From Dechloromonas hortensis (lineage in GTDB: Bacteria; Pseudomonadota; Gammaproteobacteria; Burkholderiales; Rhodocyclaceae), in assembly GCF_009469765.1 (NCBI RefSeq), contig NZ_SSSQ01000001.1, positions 496,001-560,000 on the forward strand: a DNA stretch of 64,000 bases, read 5' to 3'. Shown here one piece after another: positions 15,853 to 24,053 of the stretch. Made by a program: the position numbers and the translations under genes. The notes under the pieces were generated by a model. That model had not been told where the DNA came from and made no database searches. It worked only from the letters and a program-made list of their open reading frames with translations. Numbering within the stretch: position 1 is the stretch's first letter; the number at the start of each line of letters is the position of its first letter.

Positions 15853-17352
15853 TCAACTGGAACAACTGACCGCCAGCCCGTTCGCCCAGTCCGGCGGCAA
15901 CGCCGCATAGGCCTCGAATTTCGGCTGTTCGTCGTAGGGGTGGCGCAGGCAGGCCAGCAGGCGCCGCACTTCGGAAAAATCGCCGGCCTTGGCCTGACGA
16001 ATGGCGACCTCGGCCAGCCAGTTGCGCAGCACGTATTTCGGGTTGGCGGCGAGCATCGCTGCCTGACGTTCGGCATCGTCCCAAGGCGTTTGCGCCAGGC
16101 GGGCCCGCCAGCCGGCGAGCCAGACATCGCAGGCACTGCGGTCGACGAACATGTCGCGCAACGGGGCATCGGTTTTTGCCGCTTTTTCGGGGGCGACCGC
16201 AGCAGGCAGCCGCGACAGGGCGCGGAAGAACAGCGTGAAGTCCGGCCGGTGCTGCTGCAGGAAACCGAAAGTTTCGCCGATGAAGTCCTCGTCACCGTCC
16301 AGCTTGGCGCGCAGGCCGAGCTTGGCACGAAACAGCTGCTCGAACTTGCCTTCGAAGGCCGGGCCGAACTGCTCGTCCACCGCCGCCTGAGCCAGTGCCG
16401 GCCGCCCGATCAGCGGCAGCATTGCATCGGCCAGCCGGTAGAGATTCCACTGGGCGACCGCCGGCTGGTTGCGGTAGCTGTAGCGGCCGTGATTGTCGGA
16501 ATGGTTGCAGATGTGGCCGGCGTCGAACGCCTCCATGAAGCCGAAGGGACCGTAATCCAGCGTCAGGCCGAGGATCGACATGTTGTCGGTATTCATCACG
16601 CCATGCATGAAACCGACCGCCATCCAGTGCGCGATCAGCTCGCCGGTGCGGCGCGCGACATCGGCCAGCAGTTCGGCGTAGGGGTTGGCGGCGGCGCGGC
16701 ATTCCGGCCGGAAGGTGTCGATGACGTAATCGGCCAACTGCTTCAGTTCGACTTGGCGGTCGCGCGACGCCCAGTGCTCGAAGGAGCCGAAGCGGACAAA
16801 ACCGGGCGCGACGCGAGCGACCACGGCCGCCGTCTCGATTTCCTCACGGCGTACCGGGTAATCGGCACCGATCACGCACAAAGCGCGCGTCGTCGGCACG
16901 CCGAGACCGGCCATCGCTTCCGAACAAAGGAATTCACGGATCGACGAACGCAGCACGGCGCGGCCATCGGCGCCACGCGAATAAGGCGTCCGCCCCGCCC
17001 CCTTGAGCTGGATTTCCCAATGCCCAAGGTCGTTGCGCAGGCCACCGAGCAGATGCGCCCGACCATCGCCCAGTTGCCCGGCCCAGACCCCGAACTGGTG
17101 GCCGGAATAGACCGCCGCCAGCGGCTCGCTGCCGGGCAGCAAACGGTTGCCGGCAAAGATTTCGGCAAAGGCCGGGCTGTTCAGCAAGGCCTCCGGCAAA
17201 CCGAGCAAGCCGGCCACCTCGTCGCTGACAGCAACGACATACGGATTGGGCAAGGGATGCGGGTTGAGGCGGGTATAAAAAGCGTCGGGCAGGGCAGCGA
17301 AGCTGTTGTCGAAGACGGGCAGGTCGAGCGGCAGGGATTCCGGGGCGTTCAT
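15853..17352 (-). CDS. selO: Protein adenylyltransferase SelO (YdiU)
   Basis: 499-residue pseudokinase-fold protein of the SelO family, which transfers AMP from ATP to Ser, Thr or Tyr of target proteins in redox stress. Landmarks are [20 protein letters not shown] (about 82-101), [51 protein letters not shown] and the conserved C-terminal SCSS. The length is normal. A short segment at about residues 385-395 ([11 protein letters not shown]) is encoded by a copy of the dispersed repeat also found in the CobN-like gene. The gene is monocistronic on the minus strand, followed by the HybE-like gene. Confidence 0.95.
   Translation of the reverse strand: MNAPESLPLDLPVFDNSFAALPDAFYTRLNPHPLPNPYVVAVSDEVAGLLGLPEALLNSPAFAEIFAGNRLLPGSEPLAAVYSGHQFGVWAGQLGDGRAHLLGGLRNDLGHWEIQLKGAGRTPYSRGADGRAVLRSSIREFLCSEAMAGLGVPTTRALCVIGADYPVRREEIETAAVVARVAPGFVRFGSFEHWASRDRQVELKQLADYVIDTFRPECRAAANPYAELLADVARRTGELIAHWMAVGFMHGVMNTDNMSILGLTLDYGPFGFMEAFDAGHICNHSDNHGRYSYRNQPAVAQWNLYRLADAMLPLIGRPALAQAAVDEQFGPAFEGKFEQLFRAKLGLRAKLDGDEDFIGETFGFLQQHRPDFTLFFRALSRLPAAVAPEKAAKTDAPLRDMFVDRSACDVWLAGWRARLAQTPWDDAERQAAMLAANPKYVLRNWLAEVAIRQAKAGDFSEVRRLLACLRHPYDEQPKFEAYAALPPDWANGLAVSCSS
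16169..16200 (-). repeat. Dispersed short repeat copy inside selO
   Basis: Read on the minus strand it starts GCGGTCGCCC and continues through GAAAAAGCGGCAAAAACCG. It matches the copy at 10067-10098 base for base over most of its length and lies in the same reading phase, giving [11 protein letters not shown] in SelO. Confidence 0.6.
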
Positions 17353-17721
17353 CGGCGGCTTTGTCGGTTTTCAGGCAAAAGTGGCGGGCAGGCCGAACAC
17401 GCAGCAATTGGCGTGCCGAACCATCTGCTGATCAGAGGCGAAAAACGGCAATTGGTTCAGGCGGGCAGGGCTTTTAGGGCAGTGCTGCGGTCAACCTGCT
17501 GTTTTCGGTGATTTCTGGCTACACCGGTCCCTCAAGAAAGCGCCGCATAGCGGGCGTTGGCTTTGCCTGTATGATTGTTGATTGATAAGGAAATCCGTGC
17601 CGGATAATCCCAAAGTCATTCAAAACCTTAGGGGCGATTCAATCGTGTCCGTATTAATAGCAATAACTCGGACCTTTCTGCGCCTGAATAACTGTTAGGC
17701 CTTACGCCTCACTCGCTACCC
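17353..17721. other. Intergenic stretch between selO and the integron-like cassette
   Basis: 369 bases without a convincing gene. It holds the selO promoter side, a divergent repeat copy starting at 17487 (GCGGTCAACCTGC), and from about 17570 a clearly AT-richer segment that leads into the GTTAGGC cassette boundary at 17694-17700. I looked for an integron integrase, an attI and a second attC here and did not find one. Confidence 0.5.
17487..17520 (+). repeat. Divergent repeat copy upstream of the cassette
   Basis: It starts GCGGTCAACC and is followed by a T-rich stretch (GTTTTCGG, then ATTTCTGGCTAC). It resembles the copy at 18453, which lies on the other side of the cassette in the same direction. 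It is less conserved than the four best copies. Confidence 0.4.
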
Positions 17722-18330
17722 ATGCCTTCTCAACTTTTATTTCTTCCCGGTGCATTAGGCAGAACCGAATTGTGGGAACCCGTTGCGAATCGACTTACCC
17801 ATCCGGCCAAGAAAATCCACTTTGGGTGGCCCGGATTCGGATCGACTCCACCCGATCCACAAGTACATGGCATGGATGACCTGGTCGCCAAAGTAGTCGC
17901 CCAGATCGATCAGCCTACGGCACTGATCGCTCAATCCATGGGCGGCGTAATCGCCATTCGTGCTGCCTTGGAGAAACCAGGCCTCGTCACCCACCTGATT
18001 TTGAGTGTCACTTCAGGCGGTATCGATATGAGGGGCCTTGGCGCACAGGATTGGCGCCCATCATTCCACGAGGCAAATCCATCGCTACCTCGTTGGTTTT
18101 CCACCTACCAGGAAGATTTAACACCAAGTCTGCCTGAACTTTGCATTCCAACGCTTCTCTTGTGGGGTGATGCGGACCCCATCAGCCCTATCAGGGTCGG
18201 TCAGCGCCTGGCTTCATTACTGCCGCTCGCCAAATTACATATTTTCTCGGGTGGAGAACACGATCTTGTCAGCGCCTTTGCCCCTAATGTTGCGCCGCTT
18301 ATCGATGCACATCTCATCAAAGCGGCCTAA
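17722..18330 (+). CDS. Alpha/beta hydrolase, cassette-borne
   Basis: 202-residue alpha/beta hydrolase. It has the oxyanion-region LPGALGRTELW (about 7-17), a nucleophile elbow AQSMGG with Ser72, an acid in LLWGDADPISP and a catalytic His in GGEHDLV. The length is short for the fold, with a minimal lid. The substrate cannot be told; BioH-like esterases and thioesterases have similar outlines. Codon use is much less GC-biased than its neighbours (many TTA, ATT and CAA codons), which fits recent transfer. The start is 21 bases after the left cassette boundary without a strong ribosome site, and the TAA stop is part of GCCTAAC of attC. Confidence 0.82.
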   Translation: MPSQLLFLPGALGRTELWEPVANRLTHPAKKIHFGWPGFGSTPPDPQVHGMDDLVAKVVAQIDQPTALIAQSMGGVIAIRAALEKPGLVTHLILSVTSGGIDMRGLGAQDWRPSFHEANPSLPRWFSTYQEDLTPSLPELCIPTLLLWGDADPISPIRVGQRLASLLPLAKLHIFSGGEHDLVSAFAPNVAPLIDAHLIKAA

Positions 18331-18390
18331 CCATCCGGTCCAGCGGACAGTCAGCCAGCTGCGCTGTCTACCTGCCGCTGACCTTCGTCG
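18325..18390 (+). repeat. attC (59-base-element-like) recombination site
   Basis: It starts GCCTAAC and ends at TTCGTCG|TT. The inner imperfect inverted repeats GGTCCAGCGG and CCGCTGACC lack exact pairing at one base, as expected of attC extrahelical bases. Its missing R' half, GTTAGGC, is found at the left end of the cassette. Confidence 0.65.
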
Positions 18391-18452
18391 TTCCTTAGTG
18401 TCCGCTTACTCAAGGCGGCTACTTCCGCTATGGGTCGATTTGAGCCACTCCT

Positions 18453-18490
18453 GCGGTCAACCCGTTTTTTCGGGCAATTTCCGGCGGCTA
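18453..18490 (+). repeat. Divergent repeat copy downstream of the cassette
   Basis: It starts GCGGTCAACCCG, then TTTTTTCGGGCAATTTCCGG. Same orientation and similar layout to the copy at 17487, so the cassette island is bracketed by related repeats. Confidence 0.4.
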
Positions 18491-18532
18491 CCGACGCTTA
18501 GCACTCAGCCGCAAAAGCCTTAGACTGGCACC

Positions 18533-18751
18533 ATGCGCCGCTATCCCTTTTCCTTCATCGCCCTGACCGCCCTCGGCGGGCTGTGCGCCATTCCCGGCCT
18601 GATCAGCCTGGCCGGTTTCGGCGCCACCATCCACCCGCTGCTCGACGACCCGATGGCCGGGCTGGCCTTTGTCGTGTCCGCCGTCGCCCTCTTCGGCTCG
18701 GGCGCCTTTCCGCTGGTCATCGCCAAGCTGAAAGAAAAAGAGGGCGCCTGA
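18533..18751 (+). CDS. Small two-span membrane protein, unknown function
   Basis: 72 residues with two hydrophobic segments (about 9-28, FIALTALGGLCAIPGLISLA, and 44-63, LAFVVSAVALFGSGAFPLVI) separated by a short polar loop, ending in a charged tail (KLKEKEGA). I do not recognise the family. Codon use is GC-rich and native, unlike the cassette just upstream. It converges on the YeeE/YedE gene; the shared hairpin overlaps its stop codon. Confidence 0.55.
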   Translation: MRRYPFSFIALTALGGLCAIPGLISLAGFGATIHPLLDDPMAGLAFVVSAVALFGSGAFPLVIAKLKEKEGA

Positions 18752-18759
18752 GCGCCCTC
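18731..18759 (-). terminator. Rho-independent terminator for the YeeE/YedE-queC transcript
   Basis: On the minus strand GAGGGCGC-TCAG-GCGCCCTC is followed by TTTTTCTTT, a classical intrinsic terminator. It lies 23 bases after the YeeE/YedE stop and overlaps the 3' end of the converging small gene. Confidence 0.85.
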
Positions 18760-18782
18760 ATCGGGGATGCCTGCGCTGCCGC

Positions 18783-19886
18783 TCAGGCTTCGCGCATCAG
18801 CCGCCAGTACTGAAATTTGAGCGTAGCGGCGGCACCGGCGACGATGGCTAGGAAGGTGATGATGGAGCCGAGAGCCAGCGTCGAGAAGCCGCTGATCCCC
18901 TGGCCGACCGTGCAGCCCATGGCGACGACGCCGCCGAAGCCCATCAGCGCCGCACCGAGCAGGTGGCTGGCGGTGTCCTCGACGCTGGCGAAGCCTTCCC
19001 AGCGGAAATTGCGGGTCAGCAGGGCACAGGCGGCGGAGCCGGCAATGACGCCGAGTAGCGAGGCGATACCGAAGCTCAGCTTGCGGCTGGCGTCGGACCA
19101 CAGCAGCAGCAGTTCCAGCGCGTAGGCCTGCGGCGCGACGAAGGTCAGCGCTTCCATGCGGCCGCTGTTGGTGGCGAGGAAGGCTTCTTCCAGTGTCTCC
19201 GGGTGCTCGGCGAGATAGCCGAGGTGACCGCTGATGTACCAGGCGACAACGACAGTCAGGCCGATACCGAGACCGCCGAGCAGGTTGTCGAAGTTCCAGA
19301 AGTCGCGCTTGAGCAGGCAGAAGGCGGTCAGGCCGCCGCCGATAGCCAGCACTGCCAGCGTGAAGGCGGTTTTCGCATCGAGGCCGGCGACGGTCAGCAG
19401 GGCCGGGATATCCTGGCCGCCAGGCAGGTTGAGGGCCGCCTTTTCCAACACATTGACGCGGAAACTGCCGAAAACGCCGCGCATCGTCATGTAGGCGACC
19501 AGCCCGAGAACCATGAAGACGACCAGCGATTTCAGATTGCCGGCGCCGATGCGGATCAGCGTCTTCGAGCCGCAGCCCGAGGCGAGCACCATGCCGATGC
19601 CGAAACAGAAACCGCCGACCAGGTAGGACAGCCAGGTGAAATTCGGCGTCCGGTAGATCGATTTGCCGAGGTCGATCAGGCCCGCCGCGTGCAGTGCCGC
19701 CGCGCCGAGAATGGCGACGCCGATGGCGAGCAGCCACATCCGCATGCGGCTCCAGTCGCCCATATTGACGATGTCCGAGACCGCGCCCATCGTGCAGAAA
19801 TGGGTTTTCTGGGCGATTGCACCGAACACGAAGGAAACGGCAAAGGCCAGCCAGAGAACGAGGTTGACCGAACTGCCGGCTTCCAT
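18783..19886 (-). CDS. YeeE/YedE family inner-membrane transporter
   Basis: 367-residue polytopic protein with about nine to ten hydrophobic segments. It carries the family cysteine motifs QKTHFCTMGAVSDI (N-terminal), LASGCGSKTL (middle) and GCTVGQGISG (C-terminal), which in YeeE form the thiosulfate path. Members move thiosulfate, or selenium in YedE-type proteins. The start at 19886 is chosen because the hydrophobic N-terminus begins there; a longer upstream frame overlaps queC. It starts two bases beyond the queC stop, so the two genes are probably co-transcribed. The substrate here is open. Confidence 0.85.
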   Translation of the reverse strand: MEAGSSVNLVLWLAFAVSFVFGAIAQKTHFCTMGAVSDIVNMGDWSRMRMWLLAIGVAILGAAALHAAGLIDLGKSIYRTPNFTWLSYLVGGFCFGIGMVLASGCGSKTLIRIGAGNLKSLVVFMVLGLVAYMTMRGVFGSFRVNVLEKAALNLPGGQDIPALLTVAGLDAKTAFTLAVLAIGGGLTAFCLLKRDFWNFDNLLGGLGIGLTVVVAWYISGHLGYLAEHPETLEEAFLATNSGRMEALTFVAPQAYALELLLLWSDASRKLSFGIASLLGVIAGSAACALLTRNFRWEGFASVEDTASHLLGAALMGFGGVVAMGCTVGQGISGFSTLALGSIITFLAIVAGAAATLKFQYWRLMREA

Positions 19887-19888
19887 GC

Positions 19889-20566
19889 TCAGACGCGGTA
19901 AATGGTCGGGTCGGCCAGACCGGCCGCCGCGAAGCCTTCGGCCCGCAGCCGGCAGGAGTCGCACTCGCCGCAGGCACGGCCGGCGCTGTCCGCCTGGTAG
20001 CAGGAGACGGTCAGCCCGTAATCGACACCGAGGGCGGTGCCGGTACGGATGATCTCGGCCTTCGACATGTCGATCAGCGGTGCGTGGATGCTCAGCTTGA
20101 CGCCTTCGACACCGGCCTTGGTCGCCAGATTGGCCATTGTTTCAAAGGCGGCGATGTATTCCGGCCGGCAATCCGGGTAGCCGGAGTAGTCGACCGCATT
20201 GACGCCGACGAAGATATCGCGGCTACCGAGCACTTCGGCCCAGGCCAGGGCGAGCGACAGCATGATGGTGTTGCGGGCCGGCACGTAGGTAACCGGAATG
20301 CCGGGCTGGACGCCGGCGGTCGGCACCGCGATATTGGTATCGGTCAGCGCCGAACCGCCGAACTGGGCGAGGCCGAAGTTGATCACCCGGTGCTCGGCAG
20401 CACCGAGCGCCTTGACGACGCGTTCGGCCGCCTGCAATTCGGCATTGTGGCGCTGGCCATAATCGAACGACAGGCAATAACAATCAAAACCCTGGCTACG
20501 GGCGAGGGCAAGGCAGGTGGCGGAATCGAGTCCACCGGACAGGAGAACGACAGCAGGCTTCATCAT
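19889..20566 (-). CDS. queC: 7-cyano-7-deazaguanine synthase QueC
   Basis: 225-residue cytoplasmic ATP-dependent enzyme making preQ0 from 7-carboxy-7-deazaguanine and ammonia. The PP-loop is [16 protein letters not shown] (about 7-22), FDYGQRH follows, the substrate region is [18 protein letters not shown], and the zinc cysteines are in [11 protein letters not shown] near the C-terminus with an earlier VSCYQ. It is upstream of and nearly contiguous with the YeeE/YedE gene. queE lies separately at 28350-28988, and queD and queF are not in the window. Confidence 0.96.
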   Translation of the reverse strand: MMKPAVVLLSGGLDSATCLALARSQGFDCYCLSFDYGQRHNAELQAAERVVKALGAAEHRVINFGLAQFGGSALTDTNIAVPTAGVQPGIPVTYVPARNTIMLSLALAWAEVLGSRDIFVGVNAVDYSGYPDCRPEYIAAFETMANLATKAGVEGVKLSIHAPLIDMSKAEIIRTGTALGVDYGLTVSCYQADSAGRACGECDSCRLRAEGFAAAGLADPTIYRV

Positions 20567-20663
20567 GGGGCGCGAATATACCCGAAATCAGGCTTGGACT
20601 CAGCCGGTATCTGCTTGTTCCTGCGCTACAATTTGCCGCTTTGACGCCGCCCCGGAGATTTCG

Positions 20664-21830
20664 ATGTCGCTTCGCCTGACTGCCCTTGCCGCCGCCCTGA
20701 TGCTTGCCGGCTCCGCTCACGCCGCCGAGCAGATCAAGGTCGGCCTCGTGTCGACCCTGTCCGGTCCCGGTGCCGGCCTCGGTGTCGATATCCGCGACGG
20801 TTTCAACCTGGCGATCAAGCACCTGAACGGCAAACTCGGCGGCTTGCCGGCCGAAATCCTGATCGCCGACGACCAGCAGAGCCCCGACGTTGCCAAGCAG
20901 ACGGCCGACAAGTTCCTGAAGAAGGACAAGGTCGATTTCATGACCGGCATCGTATTCTCCAACATCATGCTCGCCGTCGGCCCGGCCGTCTTCGACAACA
21001 AGACCTTCTACATCTCGGCCAATGCCGGCCCGTCGCAATATGCCGGCGAGCAGTGCAATCCCTTCTTCTTCAACGTCGCCTGGCAAAACGACAACCTGCA
21101 CGAAGCGGTCGGCAAGGTGGTGCAGGACAAGGGCTTCAAGAATGTCGTGATCGTCACCCCGAACTACCCGGGCGGCAAGGATGCGGTGGCCGGCTTCAAG
21201 CGCTACTACAAGGGCAAGGTCGCTGACGAGGTCTATACCAAGCTCGGCCAGCTCGACTACGCCGCCGAACTGGCGCAGATCCGCGCCACCAAGCCGGATG
21301 CGCTGTTCTTCTTCCTGCCCGGCGGCATGGGCATCAACTTCGTCAAGCAGTTCGTCGCCGCCGGCCTGTCGCGCGACACGCAACTGTTCGCCCCCGGCTT
21401 CTCGGCCGACGAGGACGTCATCAAGGCGGTCGGCGCACCGATGATGGGCATGTTCAATTCCTCGCACTGGGCGCACGACATGGAAAACAGCGAGAACAAG
21501 CGTTTCGTCGCCGATTTCCTGAAGGATTACGGCCGCCTGCCCTCGCTCTACGCCTCGCAGGGCTACGACGCCGCGCTGATGATGGACGGCGCCGTCCGCG
21601 ACGTGAAAGGCAAGGTCGAGGACAAGGCGGCGCTGCAGAAAGCGCTCGAAGCCAAGCGCTTCAAGTCGGTACGCGGCGACTTCAAGTTCAATACCAACCA
21701 CTACCCGGTGCAGAACTACTACCTGCGCGCCATCGGCAAGGACGCCGCCGGCCGGGTGACGAACAAGACGATGGGCACGATCTTCACCGCCCATGCGGAC
21801 GCTTATGTCGCCTCCTGCAAGATGAAGTAA
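20664..21830 (+). CDS. ABC transporter substrate-binding protein (LivK-like)
   Basis: 388-residue periplasmic binding protein. ATG 20664 has CGGAG upstream and opens a signal peptide (MSLRLTALAAALMLAGSAHA, cleaved before AEQIKVG). The mature protein shows the type I periplasmic fold of the LivJ/LivK family: KVGLVSTLSGPGAGLGVDIR, then LGGLPAEILIADDQQSPDVA and FMTGIVFSNIMLAVG. It is the first gene of the liv-type operon that runs to 25508. The family binds branched-chain or aromatic amino acids, urea or aromatic acids; the ligand is not determined. Confidence 0.9.
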   Translation: MSLRLTALAAALMLAGSAHAAEQIKVGLVSTLSGPGAGLGVDIRDGFNLAIKHLNGKLGGLPAEILIADDQQSPDVAKQTADKFLKKDKVDFMTGIVFSNIMLAVGPAVFDNKTFYISANAGPSQYAGEQCNPFFFNVAWQNDNLHEAVGKVVQDKGFKNVVIVTPNYPGGKDAVAGFKRYYKGKVADEVYTKLGQLDYAAELAQIRATKPDALFFFLPGGMGINFVKQFVAAGLSRDTQLFAPGFSADEDVIKAVGAPMMGMFNSSHWAHDMENSENKRFVADFLKDYGRLPSLYASQGYDAALMMDGAVRDVKGKVEDKAALQKALEAKRFKSVRGDFKFNTNHYPVQNYYLRAIGKDAAGRVTNKTMGTIFTAHADAYVASCKMK

Positions 21831-21840
21831 GGGCTGTTTT

Positions 21841-22176
21841 CTGGAAACCGTCCTCGCGCCTTTTCTATTTGTCATTCCACTGGCGCTGGGCGGAACCCTC
21901 TGGCGCCTCTGGCAACTGGCCAGGGGCAAGCTACCGGCAGCAGGCTGGCGGCGTTGGGCCCGCCTCGCGCTGACCCTGACCCATACTGTGCTGGCCGGCT
22001 GGCTGCTCTATATGTTCACCCGCTGCATCTGGCCCGGTCACTGCGGCGAAGGCTTCGCGGCCGGCTACGCAGCCGGTGCGGTCGGCGTGATGGGCGCGCT
22101 CTGGGCCGTATTCTGGCTGATCAGCGAAGGGCTGATGCAACTCGGCCAGAAGACCGACCAAAACGACGATAACTGA
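21841..22176 (+). CDS. Small membrane protein inside the liv operon, non-ATG start
   Basis: The coding pattern runs from about 21841 to TGA at 22176, giving up to 111 residues with three hydrophobic segments (APFLFVIPLALGGTLW, LTLTHTVLAGWLLYMF, AVGVMGALWAVFWLI) and two cysteines around CIWPGHC. No ATG or TTG start fits; an AAGGG site seven bases before CTG 21841 makes CTG a candidate, and GTG 21988 is the conservative alternative that would lose the first helix. I do not recognise the family. It sits between the binding protein and the permease, 3 bases before livH. Confidence 0.5.
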   Translation: METVLAPFLFVIPLALGGTLWRLWQLARGKLPAAGWRRWARLALTLTHTVLAGWLLYMFTRCIWPGHCGEGFAAGYAAGAVGVMGALWAVFWLISEGLMQLGQKTDQNDDN

Positions 22177-22179
22177 CGC

Positions 22180-23106
22180 ATGCTGCAATTATTTCTCGAG
22201 CAGGCCCTGAACGGCCTGCAATTCGGCCTCATGCTCTTCCTGCTTGCCGCCGGCCTGACGCTGGTCTTCGGCATCATGGACTGCATCAACCTGGCCCACG
22301 GTTCGCTCTACATGGTGGGCGCTTACTTCGTTGCCGCGGCCGCACAGGCCGCCGATTCGTTCTGGATCGGCCTCGGCGCCGGAGTGGCTGGCGCTGCCGT
22401 GCTCGGCCTGTTGCTCGAACTGTCGCTGTTCCGCCAGTTGTACAAGCGCGACCACCTGTCCCAGGTGCTCGCCACCTTCGCGCTGATCCTGATCGCCAAC
22501 GAGGCAGTGCGGATGATCTGGGGTGCCCAGCCGGTGATGCTGAATCCGCCCGAGGCGCTGGCCGGCCCGGTCGAATTCGAACTGTTCGGCGAAACTTTTT
22601 TCTACCCGGCCTACCGGCTGCTGATCATCGCCGTCGGCCTTGCCGTTGGCGGCCTGCTTTACCTGCTCGTCGCCAAAAGCCGGGTCGGCATGTGGGTGCG
22701 GGCCGGTGCCGCCAACCGGGAAATGACCGAAGCCCTCGGCATCAACGTCCAGCGTCTGTTCACCGCTGTCTTCGTCTTCGGCGCCGCCCTCTGCGCGCTG
22801 GCCGGCGGCCTGCTCGGGCCGCTGCTCGCGGTGCAGGTCGGGATGGGCGAGAGCGTGCTGATCCTCGCCTTCGTCGTCATCATCATCGGCGGTATCGGCT
22901 CGATCCGCGGCGCCCTGGTCGGCAGCCTGATCGTCGGTACGGTCGACACGCTGGGCCGGGCCCTTTTGCCGACCCTGCTGCGCGCCGCGCTACCGGCCGA
23001 TGCCGCTTCGACGCTCGGCCCGGCGCTGGCCTCGATCCTGATCTACCTGTTGATGGCCGGCATCCTCTTCTTCAAGCCGCAAGGCCTGTTTCCGGCGAGG
23101 GCCTGA
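22180..23106 (+). CDS. livH: Branched-chain-type ABC permease LivH
   Basis: 308-residue inner-membrane permease with about eight helices. LivH hallmarks are ALNGLQFGLMLFLLAAGLTL near the N-terminus, FGIMDCINLAHGSLYMVGAY (about 28-47), REMTEALGINVQRLFTAVFV, and the late VIIIGGIGSIRGALVGSLI region that holds the EAA-type loop. It overlaps livM by one base. It forms the membrane pore with LivM. Confidence 0.93.
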   Translation: MLQLFLEQALNGLQFGLMLFLLAAGLTLVFGIMDCINLAHGSLYMVGAYFVAAAAQAADSFWIGLGAGVAGAAVLGLLLELSLFRQLYKRDHLSQVLATFALILIANEAVRMIWGAQPVMLNPPEALAGPVEFELFGETFFYPAYRLLIIAVGLAVGGLLYLLVAKSRVGMWVRAGAANREMTEALGINVQRLFTAVFVFGAALCALAGGLLGPLLAVQVGMGESVLILAFVVIIIGGIGSIRGALVGSLIVGTVDTLGRALLPTLLRAALPADAASTLGPALASILIYLLMAGILFFKPQGLFPARA

Positions 23107-24053
23107 TGGCGTTCTACCGTCCCGCCCCCTATCAGAAACCGCTCGCCGGCATCCTGCTGCTGGCGCTGCTCGCCCTGCCGACGGTACTCACCGCGTTCGG
23201 CCAGGAGTTCTACATCGGCTTTGCGACGCGCGTGCTGATCTTCGCGCTGGCCGCCTCCAGCCTGAATCTGGTGCTCGGTTTCGGCGGCATGTTCTCGCTC
23301 GGCCACGCCGCCTTTTTCGGGGCCGGCGCCTACGCCGCGGCGATCTGCCTGAACAGCGGCATCAGCGAGGCGCTGTTCGCCCTGCCGCTGTCCATGCTCG
23401 CCGCGGGCCTCTTTGCGCTGATGGTCGGCGCCGTCAGCCTGCGCACGCGCGGCGTCTATTTCATCATGATCACGCTCGCCTTCGCCCAGATGGCCTATTA
23501 CCTGTTCGTTTCGGCGCGCAGCTGGGGCGGCGACGACGGCTTGCCGCTGCCGGCCCGGATGACGCTCGGCGGCCTGCCGCTGGCCGGCGATGCCGCGCTG
23601 TTCTACACGGCACTCGGCTGCCTCGGGCTGGTCATCGTCCTGCTCGGCCGGCTGGCCGAGGCGCGCTTCGGCCGCGTCATCCAGGCCATCCGCGAAAACG
23701 AAACACGGATGGAGGCGCTCGGCTACCCGGTCTTCCGCTACCGCCTGCTCTGCTTCGCCCTCGGCGGCGCCCTGGCCGGGCTGGCCGGCGCCCTGCTCGC
23801 CAACCTGAGCGGGCTGGCCAGCCCCAACCTGCTGCAATGGACGCAGTCCGGCACGTTGCTCGTCATGCTGATCATCGGCGGCGTCGGCTACTTGTACGGC
23901 GGCGTCGTTGGCGCCGTCGTGCTGCTCGGCCTGGAGGAAGTGCTGGCCGGATTCACGCTGCACTGGCATATCGGCCTCGGCCTGCTGCTACTCGGCGTCG
24001 TGCTCTTTGCCCCCAAGGGCGTCGCCGCGCTGTTCGGGAAACGCCATGACTGA
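23106..24053 (+). CDS. livM: Branched-chain-type ABC permease LivM
   Basis: 315-residue inner-membrane permease. Typical LivM sequence includes NLVLGFGGMFSLGHAAFFGA (about 54-73), LRTRGVYFIMITLAFAQMAY, IRENETRMEALGYPVFRYRL and IIGGVGYLYGGVVGAVVLLG. ATG 23106 shares a base with the livH stop. Its 3' end overlaps livG by eight bases. It pairs with LivH. Confidence 0.93.
   Translation: MAFYRPAPYQKPLAGILLLALLALPTVLTAFGQEFYIGFATRVLIFALAASSLNLVLGFGGMFSLGHAAFFGAGAYAAAICLNSGISEALFALPLSMLAAGLFALMVGAVSLRTRGVYFIMITLAFAQMAYYLFVSARSWGGDDGLPLPARMTLGGLPLAGDAALFYTALGCLGLVIVLLGRLAEARFGRVIQAIRENETRMEALGYPVFRYRLLCFALGGALAGLAGALLANLSGLASPNLLQWTQSGTLLVMLIIGGVGYLYGGVVGAVVLLGLEEVLAGFTLHWHIGLGLLLLGVVLFAPKGVAALFGKRHD

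Larger units (their letters stand above)
17695..18390 (+). mobile_element. Single integron-type gene cassette inserted at a GTT site
   Basis: The left boundary is G|TTAGGC (cut after 17694) and the right boundary is G|TTCCTTAG (cut after 18390). Closing the 696-base segment into a circle restores a complete attC: GCCTAAC (18325-18331) at one end and GTTAGGC at the other, exact complements, with GGTCCAGCGG / CCGCTGACC as imperfect inner arms containing an unpaired base. The enclosed gene is promoterless-looking and its stop overlaps the attC start, as in typical cassettes. GC content is visibly lower than the surroundings. No integrase is nearby, so this looks like insertion at a secondary site. 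Confidence 0.7.

Noticed and set aside
15940..17511. Open frame of over 500 codons antisense to selO
   Set aside because: SelO motifs on the minus strand are complete; the plus-strand product matches nothing and lacks a ribosome site.
17526..17694. attI site or integrase remnant left of the cassette
   Set aside because: No RYYYAAC partner or integrase fragment was found; the AT-rich stretch may be transferred DNA but is not identifiable.
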